A program made the position numbers and the translations under genes. Positions 8,011 to 17,167 of a DNA stretch of 64,000 bases are shown piece by piece. The stretch is from Gordonia hankookensis (GTDB lineage: Bacteria; Actinomycetota; Actinomycetes; Mycobacteriales; Mycobacteriaceae): positions 124,001 to 188,000 of the forward strand of contig NZ_JACWMS010000005.1 in NCBI RefSeq assembly GCF_014673215.1, given 5' to 3'. How positions within the stretch are numbered: position 1 is the first letter of the stretch; the number at the start of each line of letters is the position of its first letter. Below the pieces are notes generated by a model. That model had not been told where the DNA came from. It made no database searches and saw only the letters and a list, made by a program, of their open reading frames with translations.

Positions 8011-8895
8011 ATGGACCTCGACGAGATCGTCGACGAACTCTATGGACTCCCGCCTGCCGAGTTCGTGGCACGCCGGAACGCGCTGGCGAAGGAGGCCAAG
8101 GGCGCAGGCCGCACGACGCTTGCTGCCGAGGTCGCCGCCCTTCGGCGCCCGACCAGGGTCGCGTGGGCGGTGAACCAGTGGGCGAGACACGACCCCGACG
8201 GGGTCGGCGCCATCCTCGATCTCGCCGCGGAGCTCGCAGCCGCTCAGCGACGAGCGGCGGCGGATCGTTTGCGGGACCTCTCCACCCGGCGTCAGCAACT
8301 GATCGCCGAAACGGTTGTGGCGGTGGCCGAGCGAGCGCGGGAACTGGATGGGGCACTCTCCGCCAACGCGATCCGCGAGGTCGGACAGTCTCTACGAGCC
8401 GCCCTCGCCGATCCCGAGGTGGGTGCAGAGCTGCAGCGCGGTCGGCTCGTCGCTGCAGCAGAGTACAGCGGTTTCGGGCCGACCGGGGTGTTCGCGGTGC
8501 CGGAGCCGGTGGCCGACGAGAGCGACCAGGATCCCGATGATCATGGGGCTGCCGATCGGGCTGCCAAGGCCCACACGCCTGACGATCTCGACGAGCGGAT
8601 CGCGGCGGCCAGGGCGACGCTCACAGCCTCGGAGGGCGACGAACATCGTGCGCGCGCGGACCTCGCGCAGCATGCGGATCAGCGCGCGGAGGCGGCGCGC
8701 CGCGTGGATGAACTGACCGAGCAGGCCGAACGGTTGCGCGCGGAACTCGCCCATTGCGACGCCGAACTACGCTTCGCTCGACGGCAGCTGACGGTTGCCG
8801 ACGATGAGAGTGAGAGCGCTGCAGAGGCTTTGAGCGAGATTCAGAATCGGGTCGTCGAGGTTCGACGGATGCTGGCCGGGCTCGAGGGACGGTGA
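8011..8895 (+). CDS. Conserved actinobacterial coiled-coil protein of unknown function
   Basis: A 294-residue protein if started at the ATG at 8011 (MDLDEIVDELYGLPPAEF). This matches a widespread actinobacterial hypothetical family with the motif ARRNALAKEAK, then RRPTRVAWAVNQWAR. The frame stays open up to 7891, but that extension looks unlike protein. The C-terminal half (about residues 185-294) is Ala/Glu/Arg-rich heptad sequence, predicted as a long coiled coil. There are no transmembrane segments or catalytic motifs. Function unknown. Confidence 0.8.
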   Translation: MDLDEIVDELYGLPPAEFVARRNALAKEAKGAGRTTLAAEVAALRRPTRVAWAVNQWARHDPDGVGAILDLAAELAAAQRRAAADRLRDLSTRRQQLIAETVVAVAERARELDGALSANAIREVGQSLRAALADPEVGAELQRGRLVAAAEYSGFGPTGVFAVPEPVADESDQDPDDHGAADRAAKAHTPDDLDERIAAARATLTASEGDEHRARADLAQHADQRAEAARRVDELTEQAERLRAELAHCDAELRFARRQLTVADDESESAAEALSEIQNRVVEVRRMLAGLEGR

Positions 8896-8904
8896 CAGGC
8901 GCAA

Positions 8905-8942
8905 CCTGTCCGCTCGTCTGACGTCATCAGTGAGCGGACAGG
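8905..8942. terminator. 11-bp stem hairpin spanning two convergent stop codons
   Basis: CCTGTCCGCTC (8905-8915) pairs perfectly with GAGCGGACAGG (8932-8942) around a 16-base loop. It starts 10 bases after the stop of the rightward coiled-coil gene. Its right arm overlaps the last codons and stop of the leftward FKBP gene, so it is a likely bidirectional terminator. Confidence 0.7.
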
Positions 8943-9511
8943 ACCTTGATCGCGAACACCAGCGTGTCGCCCTTCTGGATTCCCGCGTCGGGCATGCCGT
9001 CTGGGTATCCGTCGGCGGGCGCCATGGCAACTGCCACCGTCGAACCGACCTTCTGGCCGGCGATCGCCTTTTTGAAACCGGGCACGACTCCGTCGAGTGG
9101 GAAGTCGGCGGGTGTGCCGCGCTCGTAGCTGCTGTCGAAGACCTTTCCGTCTCGACCATCGACGCCCATGTAGCAGACGGACACCGATGCCGTGTCGGGA
9201 ACAACCGGGCCGTCACCGGCGGTCAATGTGTGGACCTGGGTCTGGGTGACGGCGAAGGGGGTCTGGACGTCGATCCGCGGGGCGGCCGTGTCGGTGGACC
9301 CGACCACCTCGACGCTGCCGGTGGATCCCTGGAGGGTCCATTGGGGGGCGACCGAGCCCTGGGGTGCGGTGGAGGGGCACGTCGCGGCAGCTGCTGCGCC
9401 GGCCGGCGCGCTGTCGGTGGTGTCTGTGGTGGGCTCGGTGCCCGAGGAGCACGCGGTCAGCGTCAATGCGAGAGCTGTGACCGACAAGAGGGCGCCGCGA
9501 CGGATCTTCAT
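8927..9511 (-). CDS. FKBP-type peptidyl-prolyl isomerase lipoprotein
   Basis: A 194-residue secreted lipoprotein. A signal peptide (MKIRRGALLSVTALALTL) ends in the lipobox LTAC, so Cys21 is the predicted lipidated residue. A low-complexity Thr/Ala linker follows, then a prolyl-isomerase domain: VSVCYMGVDG, KVFDSSYERG, FPLDGVVPGFKKAIAGQKVGS and the C-terminal DTLVFAIKVL. FKBPs catalyse cis-trans isomerisation of prolyl bonds. This one probably assists folding outside the cytoplasmic membrane. It is monocistronic. Confidence 0.9.
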   Translation of the reverse strand: MKIRRGALLSVTALALTLTACSSGTEPTTDTTDSAPAGAAAAATCPSTAPQGSVAPQWTLQGSTGSVEVVGSTDTAAPRIDVQTPFAVTQTQVHTLTAGDGPVVPDTASVSVCYMGVDGRDGKVFDSSYERGTPADFPLDGVVPGFKKAIAGQKVGSTVAVAMAPADGYPDGMPDAGIQKGDTLVFAIKVLSAH

Positions 9512-9618
9512 GCGGGTAACGCTACCGAAAGGGATTCGATCCGAGGTAACGGACCGAACCTGTCCGCATCACCTGGCACTGTGACGGTATCGGCACTCGT
9601 GATCGAGAGGAGACAGTG

Positions 9619-10056
9619 ATGGCGCGCGACTTCCAGGTGACCTTCGACTGTGGCGACCCGGCAGCACTCGCCGGGTTCTGGGCGGAGGTTCTCGGCTATC
9701 GGATACAGGATCCGCCACCAGGTTTCGACAGTTGGGAGGCCGCTCTCGAAGCGATGGGCATCCCACCGGAGAATCGAAACGACGCGTCGGCGTTGATCGA
9801 CCCGGACGGGGTGGGCCCGCGAGTGTTCTTTCAACGGGTGCCGGAGGGCAAGTCCGCAAAGAATCGGGTGCATCTCGACGTCCGGTCGGCTCCGGGGCTC
9901 ACCGGCGATGAGCGGATGGTGGCTCTCGAAGTGGAATGCACCAGGACGGTCGGACTCGGCGCGAATCGCGTGGCACGCCATGAACCTGCGCCGCCACTCG
10001 AGGGCGGGCACATCGTGATGACGGATCCCGAAGGAAACGAGTTCTGCCTGGACTGA
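9619..10056 (+). CDS. VOC-family (glyoxalase-like) protein
   Basis: A 145-residue protein of the Glyoxalase_6 type: FDCGDPAALAGFWAEVLGY at the start, RVFFQRVPEGKSAKNRVHLDV in the middle and DPEGNEFCLD at the end. GAGAGGAG seven bases before the ATG at 9619 makes that start better than the GTG at 9616. These proteins are widespread in actinobacteria, often of unknown substrate. The stop codon lies inside the first copy of a perfect 15-bp tandem duplication (10047-10076). Confidence 0.88.
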   Translation: MARDFQVTFDCGDPAALAGFWAEVLGYRIQDPPPGFDSWEAALEAMGIPPENRNDASALIDPDGVGPRVFFQRVPEGKSAKNRVHLDVRSAPGLTGDERMVALEVECTRTVGLGANRVARHEPAPPLEGGHIVMTDPEGNEFCLD

Positions 10057-10076
10057 GTCGACCTGGACTGAGTCGA
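10047..10076. repeat. Perfect 15-bp tandem duplication over a stop codon
   Basis: CCTGGACTGAGTCGA occurs twice back to back. The first copy contains the final codons and TGA of the VOC gene, and the second duplicates them just downstream. This looks like a recent replication-slippage event. Confidence 0.85.
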
Positions 10077-10101
10077 CAGGGCGGTGCGCTGATGGCCCGG
10101 C

Positions 10102-10653
10102 CTACCGCACCGGCAAGGAGTCGTCGCGCGACAGGACGAAGAAGTACGGCTGACCCGAACCTTTCATGTCCATCGCTCCGAGGACCGATCGGTCGGACAA
10201 CCGACGGAACACATCGTTGATCGGTAGCTGGTCATACAGCATCGTGGCCGTGTCGGTGCCTCGGTATCGGGTCGTTCGCAGGCGTGCTTTGGCGCTGTGG
10301 GCCCGTACGACCGGACTGAGCGCCGCGATCGGTGTCGCGAACGACCGCTGCTTCACCATCGGGAACCTGGCCAGCCCGACGCCGCGAAAGGCGTGGACCG
10401 GATTCATCGGCCAGAGTGATGATCCGTCACGTGCGGGGAAGAGCAAGGGGTGCACCGTCTCGGTGTCGACGAACTGTTTTCCCCACCAGCCACTTGCGGC
10501 GAGTAAGCCGTCCATCGGGTGGCCGGTGGGCAGTTCGGCGCCGCGCCAGGTGCCGAGCATTGCCTGGGGCTCAACCGGTTCGGAGGCGTCGAACAGTTCC
10601 AGTGCCGCCGCGGTCGTGGTCGGCACAATCGTCATCAGGTCCTCGAGGCGCAT
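10102..10653 (-). CDS. GXWXG / DUF4334 domain protein
   Basis: A 183-residue protein. The N-terminal half has the GXWXG signature (MLGTWRGAELPTGHPMDGLL, then GWWGKQF). The C-terminal half matches DUF4334, with a run ending in YDQLPINDVFRRL and LGAMDMKG. These paired domains occur in many actinobacterial proteins of unknown function. The gene lies immediately downstream of the acyl-CoA carboxylase region but convergent features do not link them functionally. No signal peptide or membrane segment. Confidence 0.85.
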   Translation of the reverse strand: MRLEDLMTIVPTTTAAALELFDASEPVEPQAMLGTWRGAELPTGHPMDGLLAASGWWGKQFVDTETVHPLLFPARDGSSLWPMNPVHAFRGVGLARFPMVKQRSFATPIAALSPVVRAHSAKARLRTTRYRGTDTATMLYDQLPINDVFRRLSDRSVLGAMDMKGSGQPYFFVLSRDDSLPVR

Positions 10654-10678
10654 GCGGCGATGATAGCCGCCGGGGTTG

Positions 10679-13600
10679 TCAGCCGGCCCGGATCGGGCCG
10701 TGGGTGGACAGGCATCGGACGATCGTCGCGCGGGTGTCGGCGGGATCTATCACCGAATCGATCTCGAACACGCTTGCCACATTGAGTGCCTTGCCGTGTT
10801 CGTAATGCATCGCGACGAGTTCGTCGTAGCGAGCCTGCCGTGCGGCGGAGTCCTCGATGGCCTCCAGTTGGTCGCGGTACCCGAGGCGAACGGCACCTTC
10901 GAGTCCCATGCCGCCGAATTCGCCGGTCGGCCATGAGAGTGTCGCCACCGGAGCGTGGAGGTCGCCGCCGGCCATTGCCATGGCACCGAGGCCGTAGGCC
11001 TTGCGGAGGACCACCATGACGAGCGGAACCGTCAGTCGCGCCCCGGCTCGGAACATATCGCTGAAGCGCCGGACCGTGGCGGTCCGTTCGGCCTCCGGAC
11101 CGACCATGAATCCCGGTGTGTCGCAGAGGGACACGATCGGCAGCCGGTGGGTATCGCAGAGTTCGAAGAAGCGTACGGCCTTGTCGGCGGCGTCGCCGTC
11201 CAGTGCACCCCCGAGATGCTGTGAATTGTTGGCGATGATGCCGATGGCGACCCCGTCGAGACGCGCGAGTGCCGTCACGATGCCGTGGCCGAACCCGGCG
11301 CGGAGTTCGAACACCGAGCCGGTGTCACACAGCGCGTCGAGGACCGGTCGGATCGGATATGCGCGTAGTCGGTTCTCGGGCACGAGGTGGCGCAGCCGTC
11401 GCTGGTCCCCGGCGGCCGGGCGATCGGACTCCGCAGCCGGACCCACCGACGACGGCCGGAAATAGGAGAGATACCGCCGGACGTCGGCAAGCGCCGCGGA
11501 GTCGTCGGGGACCAGGCGGTCGACCACGCCGTTGGTCCATTGCACATCCATCGGACCGACCTCGCCCGGCGCGACCCGACCGAGCCCGCCGCCCTCGATC
11601 ATTGCCGGTCCGCCCATCCCAAGACTCGATCCCTCGGTGGCGACGATGATGTCGCAACTGCCGGCCAGCGCCGCATTCCCGGCGAAGCAATACCCCGCGA
11701 CCACGGCGACGGTCGGAACCTTGCCGTTGAGCTGGGCCATCAGCCGGAAGGTGGTGACGTCGAGTTGGGCCACCGCGGACGAGTCGGTGTCGCCTGGCCG
11801 CCCGCCGCCTCCTTCGGCGAACAACACGAGCGGAAGATCACGGCGGTGGGCAAGCTCCAGCAGACGGTCGGTCTTCTGATGGTTGTGCAGCCCCTGTGTG
11901 CCTGCGAGCACGGTGTAGTCGTAGGACATGACGGCGACGGGCATGCCGTCGACACGGCCCGTCCCGGTGATCAGTCCGTCGGCCGGGGTTCGGTCGATGA
12001 GTTCGTCGACGCTGCGTCGGCGACGTTGCGCGGCGATGGTCAGCGCGCCGTACTCGACGAAGCTGCCGTCATCGAGGAGGGCTTCGAGCCCTTCGCGGGC
12101 GGTCATCCGCTGCTTCGCGTGACGCTTGCGGACTGCCTCGGCGCGACCCTCGTCGTGGGTCTTGTGATGACGTGCGAGCACTTCGGCGAGATCGGGTCGA
12201 ATGTGCTCGAGGTCGATCTCGGTGGTGGCGTCGTCGGCCGCGCCGTCGCTGTCGCCGGTCAGGACGAACGCAACTGCGTCGTCCAGGTCGACGGCGTCAC
12301 CGACGCGGACGTTGAGTGCGGAGATCTGCCCGGCAACCGGGCTGTGGACGACGTGCTCCATCTTCATCGATTCGAGCACGACGATCTCGGTTCGGGTGGT
12401 GACGACATCGCCTACCGCGGCGGGAAGCGCCACCACGACCCCACGGAACGGGCTCGGGACCGCACACGCTCCCGCGGGGGGCGGTGACACTGTGCGCGGT
12501 GGACTGGCCCCCTCCGTCTCGACTTCGGCGGCGGCCCTGTCTCCCGGTGCGATCGAATGCCCCGGGGCGGTGACGAGTTCGGCGATCTCACGGTCGACGA
12601 AGGTGGTGTCGATGCGCCCGTCCGCGAGCTCCGGTCGCGCCAGGATGGCTTGCAGCAGAGAGGTGTTGACCGGAACTCCGGAGATGTCGAAGGCAGCCAG
12701 GGCCCGGTTGCAGTCGCGCGCGGCGGATTCGGTGTCGACGCCGCGCACGATCACCTTGGCGAGTAGGGAATCGTAGCGAGGACCGACCTCGTAACCCGCG
12801 TATCCATGGGTGTCCACCCGGATGTTGCGTCCGCTGGGCGGTTGATATCGGCGTAGCCGCCCCGTACCCGAGGCCACGTCGCCGTCGACGCCGACGGTCT
12901 CGGTGTTGACCCGTGCCTCGATGGCGACCCCCCGCGGTGGTGGACAGGCGGTGAGGCCCAGTTCGGCGAGGGTCACGCCGGTCGCGACGCGCAGTGCCAA
13001 CTCGACGAGGTCGAGGCCGGTGGTCTCCTCGGTCACGGTGTGCTCCACCTGGATGCGAGGGTTGACCTCGAGAAACGCGAACGTCTCTCGGCCTACGAGG
13101 AATTCGACCGTGGCGAGTCCGCGGTACCCCGACATGAGCTTCTCCGCGGCGCGGTGAAGCTCCTCCCGTACCTCGGCATCGAGCGTAGGTGCCGGTGCGA
13201 TCTCCACGAGCTTCTGACGCCGCCGCTGGGCCGAACAATCGCGATCGCCGAGGACGACGACATCTGAACCGTCACCGAGTACCTGCACTTCGACGTGACG
13301 CGCGTCGACGAGCACTTCTTCGACGTAGACCGACGGGTCGCCGAACGCCGCGAGGGCCTCGGACGCGCAGCGCTCGAGCGCTGAACCGAGGTCATCACGG
13401 TCGGATACGTGGCGCATCCCGCGTCCGCCGCCACCCGCCACGGCTTTCACCATCACCGTGGCCCCGACGCCGAGCCGGTCCCAGAGTGATTGCGCCGCAG
13501 TCAGATCGGCGGGGGAGTTGGTGGCTGCGATCGTCGGCACCCCACACCGGGCCGCATGGTCACGCGCAGCCGTCTTGTTCCCGAACTTCTCCAGATGTTC

Positions 13601-13912
13601 GGGTGTCGGCCCGACGAACGTGATCGCGGCATCGGCGCAGGCGCGGGCCAGGGCAGGGCTCTCCGCGAGGAATCCGTAACCGGGATGGAGCAACGTGGCG
13701 CCCGTGTCGCGAGCAGCATCGACGATCGCGGCGATGTCGAGATAACCGGTGACTCCGGCGCCCGCCAGTGTGACCGCTTCGTCGGCTCGGTTGACGTGGG
13801 CGCAGGTGACGTCGTCCTCGGGGTGGATCGCCACCGTTGGGATCCCCATGGAAGCCGCGGTCGCCAGAATCCGGACGGCGATCTCACCACGATTGGCGAC
13901 CAGCAATTTCAT
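10679..13912 (-). CDS. Single-chain biotin-dependent acyl-CoA carboxylase (BC-BCCP-CT fusion)
   Basis: A 1,077-residue protein carrying all three acyl-CoA carboxylase activities. The biotin carboxylase is at about residues 1-445 (MKLLVANRGEIAVRIL, AGGGGRGMRHV, EVNPRIQVEHTVTE). A biotinyl domain follows near residue 570 with ESMKMEH, where the central Lys is biotinylated. The C-terminal carboxyltransferase starts around residue 630 (LARHHKTHDEGR, DDGSFVEYG, GVVAGYCFAGNAAL-like and IIANNSQHLGGALDGDAADK). The start is the ATG at 13912; the open extension upstream is antisense to ilvD. The architecture matches the long-chain acyl-CoA carboxylase characterised structurally from Mycobacterium avium. 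Substrate here is inferred only. Confidence 0.9.
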   Translation of the reverse strand: MKLLVANRGEIAVRILATAASMGIPTVAIHPEDDVTCAHVNRADEAVTLAGAGVTGYLDIAAIVDAARDTGATLLHPGYGFLAESPALARACADAAITFVGPTPEHLEKFGNKTAARDHAARCGVPTIAATNSPADLTAAQSLWDRLGVGATVMVKAVAGGGGRGMRHVSDRDDLGSALERCASEALAAFGDPSVYVEEVLVDARHVEVQVLGDGSDVVVLGDRDCSAQRRRQKLVEIAPAPTLDAEVREELHRAAEKLMSGYRGLATVEFLVGRETFAFLEVNPRIQVEHTVTEETTGLDLVELALRVATGVTLAELGLTACPPPRGVAIEARVNTETVGVDGDVASGTGRLRRYQPPSGRNIRVDTHGYAGYEVGPRYDSLLAKVIVRGVDTESAARDCNRALAAFDISGVPVNTSLLQAILARPELADGRIDTTFVDREIAELVTAPGHSIAPGDRAAAEVETEGASPPRTVSPPPAGACAVPSPFRGVVVALPAAVGDVVTTRTEIVVLESMKMEHVVHSPVAGQISALNVRVGDAVDLDDAVAFVLTGDSDGAADDATTEIDLEHIRPDLAEVLARHHKTHDEGRAEAVRKRHAKQRMTAREGLEALLDDGSFVEYGALTIAAQRRRRSVDELIDRTPADGLITGTGRVDGMPVAVMSYDYTVLAGTQGLHNHQKTDRLLELAHRRDLPLVLFAEGGGGRPGDTDSSAVAQLDVTTFRLMAQLNGKVPTVAVVAGYCFAGNAALAGSCDIIVATEGSSLGMGGPAMIEGGGLGRVAPGEVGPMDVQWTNGVVDRLVPDDSAALADVRRYLSYFRPSSVGPAAESDRPAAGDQRRLRHLVPENRLRAYPIRPVLDALCDTGSVFELRAGFGHGIVTALARLDGVAIGIIANNSQHLGGALDGDAADKAVRFFELCDTHRLPIVSLCDTPGFMVGPEAERTATVRRFSDMFRAGARLTVPLVMVVLRKAYGLGAMAMAGGDLHAPVATLSWPTGEFGGMGLEGAVRLGYRDQLEAIEDSAARQARYDELVAMHYEHGKALNVASVFEIDSVIDPADTRATIVRCLSTHGPIRAG

Positions 13913-13934
13913 CGGTGCGCCCCTGCGTGAGGTC

Positions 13935-15656
13935 CTATCTGCACACCGCTCCCTCGGAAGCCGAGGTGACGAGTTTCGAGTACTTCGCGAGGACGCCGCG
14001 CGTGTAGCGCGGCGGCAGGGGAGCGAATCCCTGTGCGCGCTTGTCGAGCTCGTTCTCGTCGACGAGCAGGTCGAGAGTTCCGGTTCCGACGTCGAGGCGT
14101 ATCCGGTCGCCGTCCTCGACGAGCGCGATGGGGCCGCCGTCCACGGCCTCCGGCGCGACGTGCCCCACACACAGTCCGGTGGTCCCGCCGGAGAACCGGC
14201 CGTCGGTCATCAGGAGTACGTCCTTGCCCAGTCCGGCACCCTTGATGGCACCGGTGATCGCCAACATCTCACGCATACCCGGGCCGCCCTTCGGGCCCTC
14301 GTAGCGGATCACCACGACGTCCCCGGCGGTGATGGTGCCGTCTTCGAGCGCGTCCATCGCCGCCCGCTCGCGATCGAAGACCCGCGCAACGCCCTCGAAG
14401 ACGTCGGAATCGAAGCCGGCCGACTTCACGACGGCCCCCGCAGGCGCGAGTGAGCCCTTCAGGATGGTGATCCCGCCGGTCGGGTGGATCGGCCTCGTGG
14501 TGGCTCTCAGGACGAGACCGTCGGGATCGGGCGGCGCGATGTCGGACAGGTTCTCGGCCACCGTCTTCCCGGTGACCGTGAGGCAATCACCGTGCATCAG
14601 CCCGGCGTCGAGGAGAGCCTTCATGACGACCGGGACACCGCCGATCCGGTCGACGTCGGTCATCACGTGCTTGCCGAACGGCTTGACGTCGGCGAGATGC
14701 GGTACCCGCGAACCGATCCGGGCGAAGTCGTCGAGCGACAACTCGACCTCCGCCTCGTTCGCGATCGCGAGGAGATGCAGGACCGCGTTGGTGGAGCCGC
14801 CGAAGGCCATCACGACGGCGATCGCGTTCTCGAATGCCTCCCGGGTCATGATGTCGCGCGCGGTGATGCCGCGTCGCAGGAGTTCGACCACCGCCTCGCC
14901 GCTCTCCCGGGCGTACCGGTCGCGTCGCCGGTCGGGTGCCGGTGGCGCCGCACTGCCCGGCAACGACATGCCGATCGCCTCGGCGGCGCTGGCCATGGTG
15001 TTGGCGGTGTACATGCCACCGCACGCTCCTTCGCCGGGGCAGATCGCGCGCTCGATGGTGTCGACGTCCTCACGACTCATCAATCCGCGTGAGCAGGCAC
15101 CGACCGCCTCGAAGGCATCGATGATCGTCACCTGCCGTTCCGAACCGTCCGAGAGAGTCGCGTACCCCGGCAGGGTGGAGCCGGCATAGAGGAAGACATT
15201 GGCGAGGTCGAGGCGGGCGGCTGCCATCAGCATTCCGGGCAGCGACTTGTCGCAACCGGCGAGAAGCACTGAGCCGTCAAGGCGTTCGGCGCTCATCACG
15301 GTCTCGACGCTGTCGGCGATCACCTCGCGCGAGACCAGCGAGAAATGCATGCCCTCGTGTCCCATCGAGATGCCGTCGGACACCGAGATGGTGCCGAACT
15401 CCAGGGGATATCCCCCTGCGGAGTGGATCCCCTCCTTGACGGCTTTCGCGAGGCGGTCCAACGACAGGTTGCAGGGGGTGATCTCGTTCCACGACGAGCC
15501 GACGCCGATTTGTGGTTTCACCCAGTCGTCGTCGCCCATGCCGACAGCGCGCAGCATGCCGCGTGCTGCCGTCTTCTCGAGACCATCGGTGACGTCTCGA
15601 CTTCTCGGCTTGATGTCGACGTCGGTGGCTGGAGAGTCCGGTGTTCGATTGGCCAT
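13935..15656 (-). CDS. ilvD: Dihydroxy-acid dehydratase IlvD
   Basis: A 573-residue enzyme that dehydrates 2,3-dihydroxy acids in valine, isoleucine and pantothenate synthesis, using an Fe-S cluster. Cluster and metal motifs are GCDKSLPGMLMA, CPGEGACGGMYTANTM and GGSTNAVLHLLAIA. The C-terminus has TDGRFSGGTTGLCVGHVAPEA. It reads closely like mycobacterial IlvD. The start is uncertain: ATG at 15656, or GTG three codons upstream at 15665. No Shine-Dalgarno is visible, and TATCGT lies seven bases before the ATG, so a leaderless transcript is possible. The acyl-CoA carboxylase follows after 22 bp and may be cotranscribed. Confidence 0.95.
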   Translation of the reverse strand: MANRTPDSPATDVDIKPRSRDVTDGLEKTAARGMLRAVGMGDDDWVKPQIGVGSSWNEITPCNLSLDRLAKAVKEGIHSAGGYPLEFGTISVSDGISMGHEGMHFSLVSREVIADSVETVMSAERLDGSVLLAGCDKSLPGMLMAAARLDLANVFLYAGSTLPGYATLSDGSERQVTIIDAFEAVGACSRGLMSREDVDTIERAICPGEGACGGMYTANTMASAAEAIGMSLPGSAAPPAPDRRRDRYARESGEAVVELLRRGITARDIMTREAFENAIAVVMAFGGSTNAVLHLLAIANEAEVELSLDDFARIGSRVPHLADVKPFGKHVMTDVDRIGGVPVVMKALLDAGLMHGDCLTVTGKTVAENLSDIAPPDPDGLVLRATTRPIHPTGGITILKGSLAPAGAVVKSAGFDSDVFEGVARVFDRERAAMDALEDGTITAGDVVVIRYEGPKGGPGMREMLAITGAIKGAGLGKDVLLMTDGRFSGGTTGLCVGHVAPEAVDGGPIALVEDGDRIRLDVGTGTLDLLVDENELDKRAQGFAPLPPRYTRGVLAKYSKLVTSASEGAVCR

Positions 15657-15775
15657 ATCCGTCACGATAGATGTGTCGGCGGCTTCGTGATGACAGTTGC
15701 GGCTCCGAACGCCCCGATTCGCACGAGACCGACAAGGTGGCCCATGGCCTTTTCTCGAGTCCGTAGCATCGGGTC

Positions 15776-17152
15776 ATGAGTGCTTATGTGACGACCAACC
15801 CGACGACCGGTAGGACTGAGCACGAATACCCAGGCCTGCGGGACGACCAGATCGACGACATCGCCGAAAGATCTGCGAACGGATACGAGACCTGGCGGTA
15901 TGCATCGGTGGCCGAACGTGCCGAGGCGCTGGCCGCAACGGCGGATCTGTACGAGAAACGCTCGACGGAACTGGCGCAGGCCATCACCACGGAGATGGGC
16001 AAGCCGACCAAGCAGGCCGCAGGTGAGGTGCAACTGGCCGCGGACATCTACCGCTGGTACGCCGAACACGGTCCCGAACTCCTGGTCACCGAGACCCTCG
16101 ATCCCCAGGGCGCTGCGGAATCACTCGTCCAGACCCTGCCGATCGGACCGCTGGTCGGAGTGATGCCGTGGAACTATCCCTACTATCAGGTGGCTCGATT
16201 CGTAGCGCCGAACCTGTTGGTGGGCAACACGATCATCCTCAAGCATGCATCCATCTGCGCTGCGTCGTCCGCACTGATGGCTGATGCGTTGCACGACGCG
16301 TCGGTGCCTGAGGATGTGTACATCAACGCATACGCGAGCGCCGGTCAGGTCGCCGAACTGCTCCGGCATCCGGCCGTTCGCGGGGTGTCTCTCACCGGCA
16401 GTGAGGCTGCGGGTGCGGCGGTGGCCGAGGAGGCGGCGAAGAATCTCAAGAAATCCGTCCTCGAACTCGGGGGCTCGGATCCGTTCGTGCTGCTCGACAC
16501 CGACGATATGGCGCGGACGGCGCGGATCGCCGCGCGCGCCCGCATCTCCAACGCCGGTCAGGCGTGCAACTCCCCGAAACGCTTCATCGTGGTGGACGAT
16601 CTCTTCGATGACTTCGTCGAAGGACTGGTCGGCGAGTTCGACCGGGCCGTGGTGGGCGATCCGACCGACCCGGACACCGATGTCGGACCGTTGTCGTCGG
16701 TGTCCGCGCGCGACACGGTCGTCGAGCAGGTCGCGACGGCAGTGAACCAGGGAGCGACGCTGCACACGGGTGGCGCACCGGTGGACGGCGACGGCGCCTT
16801 CATGAGACCCGCCGTCCTCACCGGGATCACCCCGGACATGGACGCTTATGCCGAGGAGATCTTCGGTCCGGTCGCGATGGTCTACCGGGTGCAGTCCGCC
16901 GATGATGCGGTGGCCCTGGCGAATGACGTCGCCTTCGGCCTGAGCGGATCGGTGTGGAGTACCGACATCGCTCGTGCCGCAGAGGTGGCCGACCGCCTCG
17001 ATGTCGGGATGGCCTACATCAACGAGCACGGAACGACTTTGCCCGGCTTGCCATTCGGCGGTGTGAAACGCTCCGGCTACGGACGCGAACTGGGCCGATG
17101 GGGAATGGGTGAGTTCGTGAACACCAAACTCCGTCGTACCGCGACGCGCTGA
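15776..17152 (+). CDS. NAD(P)-dependent aldehyde dehydrogenase (succinate-semialdehyde type)
   Basis: A 458-residue aldehyde dehydrogenase. The Rossmann/substrate signature is PWNYPYYQVARFVAPNLLVGN. The general base is the Glu in LELGGSDPF. The catalytic nucleophile is the Cys in NAGQACNSPKR, and EEIFGPV is the conserved cofactor loop. Overall length and the PTGRTEHEYPG opening fit the GabD2/succinate-semialdehyde group. It is divergent from ilvD across 119 bp. The physiological substrate cannot be decided from context. Confidence 0.9.
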   Translation: MSAYVTTNPTTGRTEHEYPGLRDDQIDDIAERSANGYETWRYASVAERAEALAATADLYEKRSTELAQAITTEMGKPTKQAAGEVQLAADIYRWYAEHGPELLVTETLDPQGAAESLVQTLPIGPLVGVMPWNYPYYQVARFVAPNLLVGNTIILKHASICAASSALMADALHDASVPEDVYINAYASAGQVAELLRHPAVRGVSLTGSEAAGAAVAEEAAKNLKKSVLELGGSDPFVLLDTDDMARTARIAARARISNAGQACNSPKRFIVVDDLFDDFVEGLVGEFDRAVVGDPTDPDTDVGPLSSVSARDTVVEQVATAVNQGATLHTGGAPVDGDGAFMRPAVLTGITPDMDAYAEEIFGPVAMVYRVQSADDAVALANDVAFGLSGSVWSTDIARAAEVADRLDVGMAYINEHGTTLPGLPFGGVKRSGYGRELGRWGMGEFVNTKLRRTATR

Positions 17153-17167
17153 GTTGTTCGAGGCGCA

